64,000 nt of DNA, from NCBI GenBank assembly GCA_965243175.1, contig OZ251532.1, positions 682,001 through 746,000 on the forward strand, in the 5' to 3' direction. The notes below the pieces were generated by a model. It saw nothing but the letters and a program-made list of their open reading frames with translations. It was not told the DNA's origin and made no database searches. A program made the translations under genes and the position numbers. Within the stretch, counting starts at the first letter, position 1, and every line of letters starts with the position of its first letter. Positions 8,724 through 17,685 of the stretch are shown here, one piece after another. The stretch comes from VXYL01 sp965243175. GTDB taxonomy: Bacteria > Pseudomonadota > Gammaproteobacteria > Pseudomonadales > Azotimanducaceae.

Positions 8724-9782
8724 GTGGCCGTGGCTTTTCGATACGTGGCGCGCGAGCTGCTGCTCGTGTTCCTGGCCGTGTTCGCGCTGCTCTTGGCGGT
8801 GGGCCTCGGCGGCCGCTTCATCGGCTTCCTGCAGGAGGCCGCGGGGGGACGCTTCGCCGCCAATGCGCTATGGCAGCTGCTGGCGCTGCGGGTGCCGGAG
8901 TTCGTGCAAGTAACGGTGCCCTTCGCGCTGCTGCTCGCGCTGCTGCTGGTCTTCGGCCGGCTCCATGCCGAACGCGAGTACGTCGCCCTCACGAGCGGCG
9001 GCGCCTCCACGACGCGCATCGTCGTCTGGCTCCTCGCCATCGCCGTGCCCCTCGCCGGCCTGCAAGCCGGTCTCGCCTTCGTCGCCACGCCGCTGGCCCG
9101 GCAGCACTACGCCGCGCTGTCCTTGGAACAGCTCGCCCAGGCCGAAGTGGACGCCGTCCTGCCCGGCGCCTTCCACGTCTACGGGAACGGCCGCCGCGTC
9201 ACCTACGCGCAAAGCGTGGACCGGCAGACGAATCGCCTGCACGGCGTCTTCATGGCTGAACAACAGGAAACGCGCACAGTCACCGTGTTGGCAGAGAGCG
9301 GACGCCTGAGCCGCCTGCCGGAAACGGGCGCGCGCTTCCTGGAGTTGGAGAACGGCACACGCTACGAAGGCAGCCCGGGCGAAGCGGGCTATCGCGTAGT
9401 GCGCTTCCAACGCCTCGGCCAACGCTTGGAGCACGAACCCGCCTCGCCTCTGGCGGACGTTCGCGCCGAGCCAACCTCCGCCCTCGCCTGGAGCGAACCC
9501 GGCGACGCGGCGGAACTGCATGGCCGCATCGCCGCGCCCCTGATGACGTTGGTATCCGCACTGCTCGCGCTGGCCATCTCCCGACCACGGCCTCGTTCGG
9601 GCCGCTTCGCCAAGCTGATGCCCGGCGTCGGCCTGTTCGTCGCCTACTACCTGCTGCTGGAATTCGCCCGCGACGCCTTGGCCGAAGGTGCGATTCCTAC
9701 CTGGACTGGCCTTTGGAGCATCCACGCCACCGCGTTCGCGCTGGCCTGCTGGCTGCTACGCCGCTCCGTACGTCCCCACTGA
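8724..9782 (+). CDS. lptF: LPS export ABC transporter permease LptF
   Basis: A 352-residue inner-membrane protein that with LptG and LptB extracts lipopolysaccharide and feeds the bridge to the outer membrane. Three hydrophobic helices near the N-terminus (to about 120) and three at the C-terminus (from about 265) flank a periplasmic domain. The block EREYVALTSGGAS is the cytoplasmic coupling helix typical of the YjgP/YjgQ family. GTG codons at 8724 and 8730 are both possible starts. lptG normally follows directly; here it lies almost 4.9 kb away because three unrelated genes intervene. Confidence 0.93.
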   Translation: MAVAFRYVARELLLVFLAVFALLLAVGLGGRFIGFLQEAAGGRFAANALWQLLALRVPEFVQVTVPFALLLALLLVFGRLHAEREYVALTSGGASTTRIVVWLLAIAVPLAGLQAGLAFVATPLARQHYAALSLEQLAQAEVDAVLPGAFHVYGNGRRVTYAQSVDRQTNRLHGVFMAEQQETRTVTVLAESGRLSRLPETGARFLELENGTRYEGSPGEAGYRVVRFQRLGQRLEHEPASPLADVRAEPTSALAWSEPGDAAELHGRIAAPLMTLVSALLALAISRPRPRSGRFAKLMPGVGLFVAYYLLLEFARDALAEGAIPTWTGLWSIHATAFALACWLLRRSVRPH

Positions 9783-9835
9783 CCGCTCGCCGGGTCGCCA
9801 TTCCAGCGTCACGGAGCTCCTGCCGCCAGCCTGAA

Positions 9836-9874
9836 TTACTCTCTTGAGTTAAATTTCCTCACAAGAGTAAACTA
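9836..9874. promoter_or_regulatory. AT-rich repeat patch before the ATPase cassette (candidate operator/promoter)
   Basis: In the otherwise GC-rich gap after lptF there is an AT-rich stretch with TTACTCTCTTGAG facing CAAGAGTAA as an imperfect inverted repeat, and two related direct units, TTGAGTTAAA and AAGAGTAAAC. It ends six bases before the ATG of the first cassette gene. Position and symmetry suggest an operator or promoter. This is inference from sequence shape only. Confidence 0.4.
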
Positions 9875-9880
9875 CCCATC

Positions 9881-11140
9881 ATGGTCTTCCGGCGAGAACA
9901 GTACGAGACGCTCATGCAGCGGCTGCGCGAGCCGCCTCGCACGCTGGTTTTCGTGACCGGTCCTCGGCAGACGGGGAAGACCACGCTCATCCGCCAAGTG
10001 TTGGCAGACATCGATGTCGCCAGCCGCTACGTGGCCGTCGACGCAGCAGATGAGCCGCCCGGCCCGGTGGACTTCGCCTCCGAGGACGCCACGGCGCTGC
10101 CCGATCCTCTGTCGCGGGCGCCGCGAGATGGCCAGTGGCTGGCGAGGGTCTGGGAGCAGGCACGGCAGCAGGCGCGGCAATCCGAGCGCGGCCACGTGCT
10201 GGCGCTGGACGAGATTCAGAAGGTGCCGAATTGGTCTGCGGTGGTGAAGGGCCTATGGGATGCGGACCGAATGAATGGCCTGCCGCTGCACGTCGTGATC
10301 GCCGGCTCGGCACCGCTGTTGATGCAGCAGGGCTTGACGGAGAGCCTCGCGGGCCGCTTCGAGCGCATCCGTCTGTCGCATTGGTCGTTCAGCGAAATGG
10401 CCACCGCGTTCGACTTCGACCTGCCGACCTTCCTGTATTTCGGGGGATTTCCGGGTGCCGCGGCTCTTGTTGGCCAGCAGGAACGGTGGCGCGAGTACAT
10501 CACGGGCGCCTTGGTGGAACCTAATATCGAGCGCGACGTGCTCGCGCTGCAACGAGTAGACAAGCCGGCCCTGCTCAAGCAGCTGTTCGAGTTGGCCGCC
10601 GAGTATTCCGGTCAGCTGCTTGCCTACGACAAAATGCTCGGCCAACTGCAAGACGCCGGCAACACGACGACGCTGGCGCGCTACCTCACGCTGCTGCAAC
10701 ACGCAGGCCTGGTCGCGGGCTTGCAGAAGTACCAAGGGTCCGCCCACCGCCGCCGAGCATCGCCGCCGAAGTTGAACGTCCACAACACGGCCTTGATGAC
10801 CGCGCCCTCCGACTACACGTTCCAAGATGCCCAGGCGGACCGCACGTTCTGGGGTCGCCTGGTGGAGAGCGCCGTCGGCGCACACCTGCTCAACACGCGC
10901 CAAGGCACGATGCGCATACACTACTGGCGCGAACGCGGCACCGAGGTGGACTTCGTGCTGCAAAGAGGGCGACGCTTGCTCGGCATCGAAGTCAAGAGCG
11001 GCCAAAGCCGACGCATCAAGGGGTTGGCCGCGTTCCAAGACGCCTTCCCGAACGCTCGCACGATGGTGGCGGGGCCGGATGGCGTTCCAATCGACGAGTT
11101 CCTTTCGGTGCCCGCGAATCACTGGTTCGACGACGAATGA
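9881..11140 (+). CDS. AAA_14/DUF4143-type ATPase (cassette gene 1)
   Basis: A 419-residue protein of the AAA_14 plus DUF4143 class. Walker A is GPRQTGKTTLI (about 27-37). Walker B is VLALDEIQKVP (about 106-116). The sensor region holds VIAGSAPLL. The C-terminal DUF4143 part has a winged-helix-like section (about 220-310) and then TEVDFVLQRGRRLLGIEVKSG, a D-x(n)-E-x-K pattern of PD-(D/E)XK nucleases. Such ATPases are common as lone genes of uncertain function. Here the stop overlaps the start of the next gene (ATGA at 11137-11140), so it belongs to a three-gene unit inserted between lptF and lptG. Defence or toxin-like action is inference. Confidence 0.82.
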   Translation: MVFRREQYETLMQRLREPPRTLVFVTGPRQTGKTTLIRQVLADIDVASRYVAVDAADEPPGPVDFASEDATALPDPLSRAPRDGQWLARVWEQARQQARQSERGHVLALDEIQKVPNWSAVVKGLWDADRMNGLPLHVVIAGSAPLLMQQGLTESLAGRFERIRLSHWSFSEMATAFDFDLPTFLYFGGFPGAAALVGQQERWREYITGALVEPNIERDVLALQRVDKPALLKQLFELAAEYSGQLLAYDKMLGQLQDAGNTTTLARYLTLLQHAGLVAGLQKYQGSAHRRRASPPKLNVHNTALMTAPSDYTFQDAQADRTFWGRLVESAVGAHLLNTRQGTMRIHYWRERGTEVDFVLQRGRRLLGIEVKSGQSRRIKGLAAFQDAFPNARTMVAGPDGVPIDEFLSVPANHWFDDE

Positions 11141-12891
11141 ACACCTACATTGAACGCACCTGCACGGTGGTTGGCGACGAGGACGAGAAGGAAGTCTCGC
11201 TTGCGGACTTCCGCGGATGGGATGCCTATGTGCTGCTCGGCGGCCCCGGCAGCGGCAAGACCCGATCCTTCCAGGAAGAAGCGCAGCGAACCAAGGGGGA
11301 GTACGTTGAAGCGCACAATTTCATCGACCTCAGCCAACCGCGCGACAAGACTCTCTTCATTGACGGCCTAGACGAGCTCCGTGCGAGTTCGAGTTCCTCC
11401 GATCCGCTGAGGCTCATTCGCGCGAAGCTCGACAAGCTCGGCAGGCCACGATTCCGCCTCTCCTGCCGAGACGCGGACTGGTCCAGCGCGTTGGACGCGG
11501 ACGACTTGGTGAAGGTATCGAGAGATGGCCGCGTCGCAAAGCTCAAGCTCGCGCCCCTTTCCGACGGCGAAGTAGGCAAGTTCCTCGCGGCGCTGAACGT
11601 CGATGAAGCAGACGCCTTCGCGGACCAGGCCCACGAAGACGGCAACGCACCATTGCTCCGCAATCCTCTCAGCTTGGAACATCTGGTTCGAGCCGTCGAA
11701 GACGGCCAACGACCACGAAGTCGCAAGGAAGCCTTTGAAGCATCCTGCCGTTCGTTGCTGCGCGAGCACAACCCGCGGCACGCACGCACCCGCGAGAACG
11801 TGCCCTTTGGCGCGGACGAGCAACTCGACGCTGCCGCCCACCTGTGTGCGGTGGCCCTACTTGCGGGAAAGCGTGGCTACGTGCGCTCCCCCGCCGAGTC
11901 GGATGCACGCTGGATCACGGTCGGGGAAGTGCCCGGCAACCACGACCTCTTCAACGCGGTGTTCCGTACTCGCCTGTTCGAGGCCGCCGATGACCGATTC
12001 GCGCCTCCACACCATCACATCGCCGAGTTTCTGGCGGGCCGCCACTTGGCCAAGCGTGTGGAAGACGGCCTTCCGCCCCGCCGCGCTATCGCGTTGATGA
12101 CCGGCTTCGACGGTGGTGTCGTGGCAGCCTTGCGCGGCGTCTGGGCGTGGTTCGCCGCGCACTGCGCGGTGGCCCGCGTTGAACTCATTGACGGAGATCC
12201 TTTCGGAACAGTGCTGTACGGCGACGTCAAGCAATTTTCTGTTGCCGACAAACAACGCTTGCTCGATCGCGCCCGTTGCCGAAGCGGCGAGCTTCTCGAT
12301 CTGCCATACGACAGATGGAGCAGCCCCCGCTGGGCAGATGTAGTCACAGACGACGCCGCCTACTTGGTCCGGGACGTCTTCTCGAGAGCACCCGACAGCG
12401 AGCAGGGCCAACGTGTCGCACTGCTGCTCGCTGATGTTCCCGAACGCCGGACGTTCTCCGATCTCTGGTCGCTGTTGTTGTCCATCGTACGCAACGAAGA
12501 GCTTTTGAACGCCACTAGGCGGAAGGCGCTGCACCGGCTCATCAGCCAGTTTCGAGGCGCACAAGAACTGGAGGACGAGCTCTGCGGCTTGCTGAGCGAC
12601 ATCGCCGCCGGCCGACTAGCCGACCGCGATGATGAGCTAACCGGGCGCTTGCTGTGCGAACTCTATCCGCACCGAGTGTCGCTGGCCGACGCGAAGGCCT
12701 TTCTCCACGCGCCAAAGGAGCTCCGGCTTCCCCACTATCGGTATTTCTGGACGTTCGTAGTAAAACGCGACGCAATCCCACCCGAGAGAGGTGAGGCCCG
12801 GCGATTGTCGGCACAGTTCCAGCGCTTGACAGAGAAAGCAAACGAAGCATCTCGTCGTGCGGGCGTCTCTAGAGCGTGGATCTCGCCATGA
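11137..12891 (+). CDS. NACHT-like STAND NTPase (cassette gene 2)
   Basis: A 584-residue protein. Walker A GGPGSGKTRSF lies near residue 31-41, and Walker B TLFIDGLDEL near 70-79 has the hydrophobic-DGLDE form typical of NACHT STAND NTPases. RFRLSCRDADW follows as sensor region. The section FAPPHHHIAEFLAGRHLA (about 285-305) resembles the conserved H-x(5)-EFLA block at the end of NACHT modules. The remainder is alpha-helical, probably repeat-like. The gene overlaps both neighbours by ATGA. STAND NTPases act as switches that oligomerise after sensing a ligand; bacterial members include anti-phage sensors. No effector domain is seen inside this protein; the one in gene 3 may serve. The exact family name is not known to me. 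Confidence 0.78.
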   Translation: MNTYIERTCTVVGDEDEKEVSLADFRGWDAYVLLGGPGSGKTRSFQEEAQRTKGEYVEAHNFIDLSQPRDKTLFIDGLDELRASSSSSDPLRLIRAKLDKLGRPRFRLSCRDADWSSALDADDLVKVSRDGRVAKLKLAPLSDGEVGKFLAALNVDEADAFADQAHEDGNAPLLRNPLSLEHLVRAVEDGQRPRSRKEAFEASCRSLLREHNPRHARTRENVPFGADEQLDAAAHLCAVALLAGKRGYVRSPAESDARWITVGEVPGNHDLFNAVFRTRLFEAADDRFAPPHHHIAEFLAGRHLAKRVEDGLPPRRAIALMTGFDGGVVAALRGVWAWFAAHCAVARVELIDGDPFGTVLYGDVKQFSVADKQRLLDRARCRSGELLDLPYDRWSSPRWADVVTDDAAYLVRDVFSRAPDSEQGQRVALLLADVPERRTFSDLWSLLLSIVRNEELLNATRRKALHRLISQFRGAQELEDELCGLLSDIAAGRLADRDDELTGRLLCELYPHRVSLADAKAFLHAPKELRLPHYRYFWTFVVKRDAIPPERGEARRLSAQFQRLTEKANEASRRAGVSRAWISP

Positions 12892-14663
12892 CACTCGCGG
12901 GACAACGGTCGCCACAAACAGTTCAAGCCGAGTGGCGGGCCCATCTGCGCGAAAACGCAAGCTCGTTCCAATCCAACAAGGCGCCGCCACAGCAGTTGCA
13001 CTTCCTAGCCGCTCTCTATTTCGGGCACTCTGAATGGGCCAACGGAACGTCCGCGCACGACCGGCTGCGGCGGTTTCTAGAAGACGATGAGCTGGCAACG
13101 CTAGCGCTGGACGCAATCGCATGCGTCCCACGCCGCCCAGATTTGCCGAGCGTCCACGAGGTGTCCGATCTATGGGCTCGCGACAGGATGCCCTACTTGG
13201 CTTGGCCCTTGCTAGCTGGCCTAGAAGAACGCTCGACACGGGCAGACAAGAAGGATGCGCGACTGCCTGATGACCGTTTGCGGCCAGCGTTGACGATTCG
13301 TGCGTTCTACGACCCCGCGTCGCACCAAGCTGAACCCGAGTGGCATCAATGGGCGGTGACGCAAAGGCCGCGAGTGGTGGCCGAAACAATCGTGTCGGTC
13401 TACAGGGATGTTCTCCGCCGCAATCGCTCCGGACACTACGGACTGTACGAACTAGGCCACGACCCTGCTTATGCAGAGGTGGCGCGGCTGTCGGTGCCGT
13501 CGCTGTTGCGCACCTTTCCGACACGAGGACGCGCCAATCAGCTAGGGATGTTGGCTTCGGTACTGGCGGCTGCGCTCTCGCACTGCGACGGGGACGAGTT
13601 CTGCGCGATTGTCGATGGCAAGCTGGCCGCCAAGAGCATGGGCACACAGCAGAAGATGCACTGGTTGTGCGCGGGCCTCCTTCGCCGTCCGGCAACCTAT
13701 CTTTCGCCACTCAAGCGGGAACTTGAAGGTGGCGCGAGTCAACGCAGGGTGCGCTACGCGGCGGAGTTTCTTGGTAGAGACGATATCAATGGCCACTTCG
13801 CGCAGCTTGATCACATCGGCGCTGCGGGGCTGTTGGTGAGGCGTATGGGGCCCGCTTTGGGGCCCCTCTCAACTCCATTCCCCATCATAGCCAGTCCCGG
13901 CGAGATCGTAGTTCCTAGGCTGATCAGCGCCATCGCCAAGAAGCCGGACGCCGACGCGACCGCGCTGCTGCAGGACTTGGTTCATGATTCAGCACTAACG
14001 CGGTGGCACGAGCCCTTGAGACGAGCAGCGCGCAGTCAGCGCGAGTTGCGTCGAAGCTCGGAGTTCCGCTATGCGGAAGTCCGAACCGTCATAGACGCCC
14101 TTGGGGGGAACGCCCCGGCCAACGCAGGCGATCTCGCCGCGTTGGCCTACGACGAGCTGACTACGCTTGGGCGCGAGATACGCGACGGTCAGACGTCGGA
14201 CTGGCGGCAGTATTGGCGCACGGAGTGCGAACCTTGGCTGCCACAGCGCGAGAACGACTGTCGAGACCGCCTGCTGTCGGACTTGCGGCCACGGCTGCTA
14301 CGCTTCAACGTGATGGCAGACAAGGAGTCCACCTGCGCGGACGACAAGCGGGCGGACATCCGCGTCTCCCACGACTGCTTCAACGTGCCGATAGAGATCA
14401 AGCTGAGCAGCAGCAAGGACTTGTGGAGTGCTGTTCGCAGTCAGCTCATCCCCAGATACACCCGTGACCCGGGTGCCGCTGGCCACGGAATCCTGCTGGT
14501 GTTTTGGTTCGGGCAGCAGTTCTGCAGCCTCAAGGCTGGCAAACGGCCAGCAAGCGCAGCGTCACTGCATGCGTCGCTTATCGACTCCTTGCCAGCGGAC
14601 GTTTCGCGTCGAATCAAGGTGCTGGTGATCGACGTCGAACGGCCACAGGAAGGGACTGGCTAG
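12888..14663 (+). CDS. Helical protein with C-terminal PD-(D/E)XK-like domain (cassette gene 3)
   Basis: A 591-residue protein from ATG 12888, which overlaps the previous stop as ATGA; a GTG at 12876 gives four more residues. The first 430 residues are alpha-helical without a recognised domain. The last 130 hold ENDCRDRLLSDLRPRL, then CADDKRADIRVSHD and NVPIEIK, i.e. an upstream Glu, then Asp, then E-x-K at the spacing of PD-(D/E)XK nucleases, followed by strand GILLVFWFG. I infer a nuclease or nuclease-fold effector. My recollection is that some genomes carry a single longer NACHT protein ending in a similar KRADI...VPxEIK module, which would make genes 2 and 3 a split version. It ends five bases before lptG. 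Confidence 0.65.
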   Translation: MTLAGQRSPQTVQAEWRAHLRENASSFQSNKAPPQQLHFLAALYFGHSEWANGTSAHDRLRRFLEDDELATLALDAIACVPRRPDLPSVHEVSDLWARDRMPYLAWPLLAGLEERSTRADKKDARLPDDRLRPALTIRAFYDPASHQAEPEWHQWAVTQRPRVVAETIVSVYRDVLRRNRSGHYGLYELGHDPAYAEVARLSVPSLLRTFPTRGRANQLGMLASVLAAALSHCDGDEFCAIVDGKLAAKSMGTQQKMHWLCAGLLRRPATYLSPLKRELEGGASQRRVRYAAEFLGRDDINGHFAQLDHIGAAGLLVRRMGPALGPLSTPFPIIASPGEIVVPRLISAIAKKPDADATALLQDLVHDSALTRWHEPLRRAARSQRELRRSSEFRYAEVRTVIDALGGNAPANAGDLAALAYDELTTLGREIRDGQTSDWRQYWRTECEPWLPQRENDCRDRLLSDLRPRLLRFNVMADKESTCADDKRADIRVSHDCFNVPIEIKLSSSKDLWSAVRSQLIPRYTRDPGAAGHGILLVFWFGQQFCSLKAGKRPASAASLHASLIDSLPADVSRRIKVLVIDVERPQEGTG

Positions 14664-14667
14664 CCGC

Positions 14668-15750
14668 ATGCTCGCAGGCACCATGGATCGCTACGTCGCT
14701 GCCACCGTGCTGCGCGCGGTTGGTGGCGTCTTGGCGTGTTTGGTCGTGCTGGTGACCTTGTTCACCGTTGCCGACGAGCTGCGCGATATCACGCCTGGCT
14801 ACGAGACTCACCATGCCTTGCTGTACGTGCTCTACAGCACGCCGAGGCGCATCTACGAACTGATGCCGTACGGGGTCTTCATCGGTGCTCTCGCCGGCCT
14901 TGGGCTGCTCGCGAGCAGGGAAGAGATCACGGTGCTGCGGAGCGCCGGGGTCTCGGTGGCGCGGTTGTTCGGGAGTGCGGCGGTGCCAGCGCTCTTGCTG
15001 GTGATTGGCAATCAGGCGCTCGGCGAGTTCGTGGCGCCGGCTGGCGAAGCGCTGGGCGGGACGTTGAAGTTGAATGCCCAGCGGGGGAGCTCGCCGGCGG
15101 AGGGCTCCATCCACGCCGCGCAATGGCATCGCGAGGGGTCGCTCTACACGCATATCGCGGGCTACGGTGGTGGCGGCGCGCTGTTGGACGTTCGCCAGTA
15201 CGTGGTGGAGGACGGGGCGCTGCGCCTTGTTCGCCGAGCCGAAAGCGCTGTCCATGTGCGCGGCGACGGGGAGGGTAGGTGGCTGTTGCGCAACGTGGTG
15301 GAGACGCGCTTCGGTACCGCCGAGACCAGTACGCATCGCTACGGCGAACTGCCTTGGCGAAGCAGCGCCGATCCGCGGCTGTTGAGTGCCAAGGCGCTGT
15401 TCGACCCGGGCAAGCTCTCGTTCGCGGATTTGCGGTTCCAGATCCGCCACTTGCGGGGCGAGGGTTTGGACGCGACGCGCTACCAAGTGTGGTTCTGGCG
15501 CAAGGCGTTGCAGCCGCTGGCGGTGCTGGGGCTGGTGCTGCTGGCGGTGGCGTTCGTGGTCGGGCCGCTGCGCGAAGCGGGCATGGGCGCGCGGCTGACG
15601 GTGGGCATCGCGGTCGGCCTCGGCTTCAAGTACCTGCTGGACATGCTGGCACCGACGAGCATGGTCTTCGGCGTCCCGCCGTGGCTCTCGATGCTGCTGC
15701 CGGTCGCGCTCTGCTGGGCCGCTGGCGGAGTGCTGGCGCGTCGCGTCTAG
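14668..15750 (+). CDS. lptG: LPS export ABC transporter permease LptG
   Basis: A 360-residue inner-membrane protein that forms the LPS-extracting transporter with LptF and LptB. It starts MDRYVAATVLRAV (ATG 14683; ATG 14668 adds five residues), with TM helices near the N-terminus and three at the C-terminus, where LLAVAFVVGPLREAGMGAR leads into the final helices. SREEITVLRSAGVS is the coupling helix, paralogous to that in LptF. It lies directly behind the inserted three-gene cassette, so it may depend on read-through from the cassette or on a promoter inside it. Confidence 0.93.
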   Translation: MLAGTMDRYVAATVLRAVGGVLACLVVLVTLFTVADELRDITPGYETHHALLYVLYSTPRRIYELMPYGVFIGALAGLGLLASREEITVLRSAGVSVARLFGSAAVPALLLVIGNQALGEFVAPAGEALGGTLKLNAQRGSSPAEGSIHAAQWHREGSLYTHIAGYGGGGALLDVRQYVVEDGALRLVRRAESAVHVRGDGEGRWLLRNVVETRFGTAETSTHRYGELPWRSSADPRLLSAKALFDPGKLSFADLRFQIRHLRGEGLDATRYQVWFWRKALQPLAVLGLVLLAVAFVVGPLREAGMGARLTVGIAVGLGFKYLLDMLAPTSMVFGVPPWLSMLLPVALCWAAGGVLARRV

Positions 15751-15826
15751 GGACGGCGCGGGCACTTCACGCTGTTCGAGAGAAGGCCCGGCCAGACCTC
15801 CTGACGACGCTACTGCTCGCGGGTCG

Positions 15827-17257
15827 CTATTCCGCCTCTATGGGAAAAGGCGTTCCAAGCGGCAGGAGTATCCACTCCGTGCCGCTGAAGTCGATCCAAT
15901 GCTCGGCGTCATCGGCGTCGATCCAGTGTTCCACGCCGTCGACGTCCAGCCACCGCTGCCGACCGTTCTCGTCCAGCCAGCTGCGCAAGCTCGGCTGCCG
16001 TCGATCTTGAAGCGGCCCGTGGTACATGGTGATCGTCTCGTCGCTGTCCGGATCTCGGAGATGGTGCTTGCCGGCGCGGTCGATCCACTCCTCCGTGCCG
16101 TCTTCATACTGCCAACGCTCGTTTCCCCTCGAGTCCAGCTGCCTATGTATGTACCGGGTGTCGACGACCGGAGGCACAATCGCCCACGGTCGCGTTGTAT
16201 CCGTGATTGGGCCCTCCTGCATCGCCTGCCAGCCCTCGCGCAAGAGACGATCGAGCGCTGGCTGCGCATGACTCAGCGCGGCCTCGGAGAACCGCTGTTC
16301 GAGTTCGCTCCAGTCGAGCAGCGCACCCGTGCGCAGATCGTGTTCCCGCGCCGCAAGCAGGTACGGGAGGTACATCTGTGGCGAATCGTTGTTTCCGAGC
16401 GCTGCGCCGACCGCTCGCCGGAGATAGGCCAGCGCGACGTTCGCCGTGGCGGCAGCGTCCAACTCCGCGCCGACGCCCCCAACCTGGGTGTTCGCCCACA
16501 CGCTGCCCAGACGGGCGGCGACGAGGAGCAGCTCCGTGTCCTGGATGTTCTGCCGATAATGCGACGCATGGAGACCAATGACCCGTTCCATGGCAGCCCT
16601 CGGCACCGTGCGGCACTTCGCCAGGCGCCAGGCAAAGTGCAACTCGCTTTCGTCGAGCCTCGCCACGCGCTGGGCGTGGTCCAGGCCGTGCGCGTCCTCG
16701 GCCAGATACTCGCGTTCCAGCTCCCACTCGGCCGCCCAGCCGTCGTGGTAAGTGCTGCCATCCCAATAGAGAGTCCTGCCGCAGGCGCGATGCAGCGCCG
16801 AGAGCCGCGCGAACGCATCCGCGGCGCAGACCTCGCGCAACTCATGGGGCGCGTCGTGGCGCATGGCGCGACATTGCGGCTCCGTCATGGCGCCCTCAAC
16901 CGCCATGCGCAACGCCATGGGATCGTCGAACACGTCTCGCCAAACGACCCGATCCGAGAACGGCAAAGGCGCCCACGGGCCCTCGTCGCCATCAGCAGGG
17001 TCCTCCAACGGCTCGGAGTGCCAGTTGCGCGTTACGTCTCGGTACAGATAGATGCCGTCCAACGCCGCCATGCAGTCGTTGGAGAGGCGCTCCCAAAACG
17101 GTGCGCAGAGGTTCCGCAAGTGGGCCACTTCCAACGCCGGTTCCGAGCGCTGGGGCACAACCGGACATGCCTCGTCCCCGCCCGGCTGCGAACCGGCTAA
17201 GCACGCGAAAGACCACGACAGGGCGAGCGCGGCAAAGACGATCCGTGGGCTGCGCAT
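15827..17257 (-). CDS. Exported tandem paralogue 1, W-repeat family of unknown function
   Basis: A 476-residue protein with a signal peptide (LALSWSFACLAGS). It is one of four tandem relatives in this region. Shared blocks are VVWRDVFDDPMALR, a CRAM segment, CAADAFARLSALHRACGR followed by LYWDG, ESELHFAWRLAKCR, and LLLVAARLGSVWAN. Cysteines are conserved, suggesting disulfides in the periplasm. The C-terminus has nine-residue repeats with W-I-D-x-D-x-x-E-H character, ending GTEWILLP. No known domain or catalytic motif is recognised. It starts at ATG 17257 with GGAG just before; the frame is open upstream but that lacks the signal. It converges on lptG and is the last gene of the array in reading direction. 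Confidence 0.75.
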   Translation of the reverse strand: MRSPRIVFAALALSWSFACLAGSQPGGDEACPVVPQRSEPALEVAHLRNLCAPFWERLSNDCMAALDGIYLYRDVTRNWHSEPLEDPADGDEGPWAPLPFSDRVVWRDVFDDPMALRMAVEGAMTEPQCRAMRHDAPHELREVCAADAFARLSALHRACGRTLYWDGSTYHDGWAAEWELEREYLAEDAHGLDHAQRVARLDESELHFAWRLAKCRTVPRAAMERVIGLHASHYRQNIQDTELLLVAARLGSVWANTQVGGVGAELDAAATANVALAYLRRAVGAALGNNDSPQMYLPYLLAAREHDLRTGALLDWSELEQRFSEAALSHAQPALDRLLREGWQAMQEGPITDTTRPWAIVPPVVDTRYIHRQLDSRGNERWQYEDGTEEWIDRAGKHHLRDPDSDETITMYHGPLQDRRQPSLRSWLDENGRQRWLDVDGVEHWIDADDAEHWIDFSGTEWILLPLGTPFPIEAE

Positions 17258-17340
17258 GACTCCATCGCGCCCCGCCAGAAGGCGACGTTGCCGGCACAGG
17301 GATCCCCAAGCAGTGCGAGATTGTTGCCCTTCCATCTGCG

Positions 17341-17685
17341 TTAGTCCGCCCAGTACAGCTCGTAGAGTTGGCCATCGTCCCAGTACAGCACCCTCGCTGC
17401 CGCTTCGTAGGCGAAGGATTGGATCGAGTCGTGCTCGGTTAGGAGCTCTCGCAGCTCCCCCTCGGGACAAGGCCGTGTTCCCCGAAACCGGACGGCGCAA
17501 TAGGCCGTGTACTTGCCGGGTGGCAGCGTAGAAATGCCCGATCTGGCAAGCGAGACAATTTCGTCGTCCAAGATCGTCAGCTCGTCCACGCCACTCAGTG
17601 CGACGACAAGCGCGTACATGCCTTTGGTCTGCACGAAGTACGCTTCGTCCAACAAGCCGTCGCCGTTGAAACCCCTTGCGTCGAC
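17341..17685 (-). pseudogene. 5'-truncated remnant of an FG-GAP/NGDG-type exported protein
   Basis: The last 115 codons of a different gene lie behind paralogue 2, in another frame and partly overlapping its 3' end. They encode FNGDGLLDEAYFVQTKGMYA, then LPPGKYTAYCAVRF and a C-terminal YEAAARVLYWDDGQLYELYW. The NGDG block is the usual start of small exported proteins in which a signal peptide precedes a D-x-NGDG-x-D motif and a final YWD motif. Here no start codon or signal peptide is available in frame, so the 5' part has been lost, apparently by a deletion that also gave paralogue 2 an abnormal C-terminus. I call it a pseudogene; a TTG-initiated short product cannot be excluded. Confidence 0.5.
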
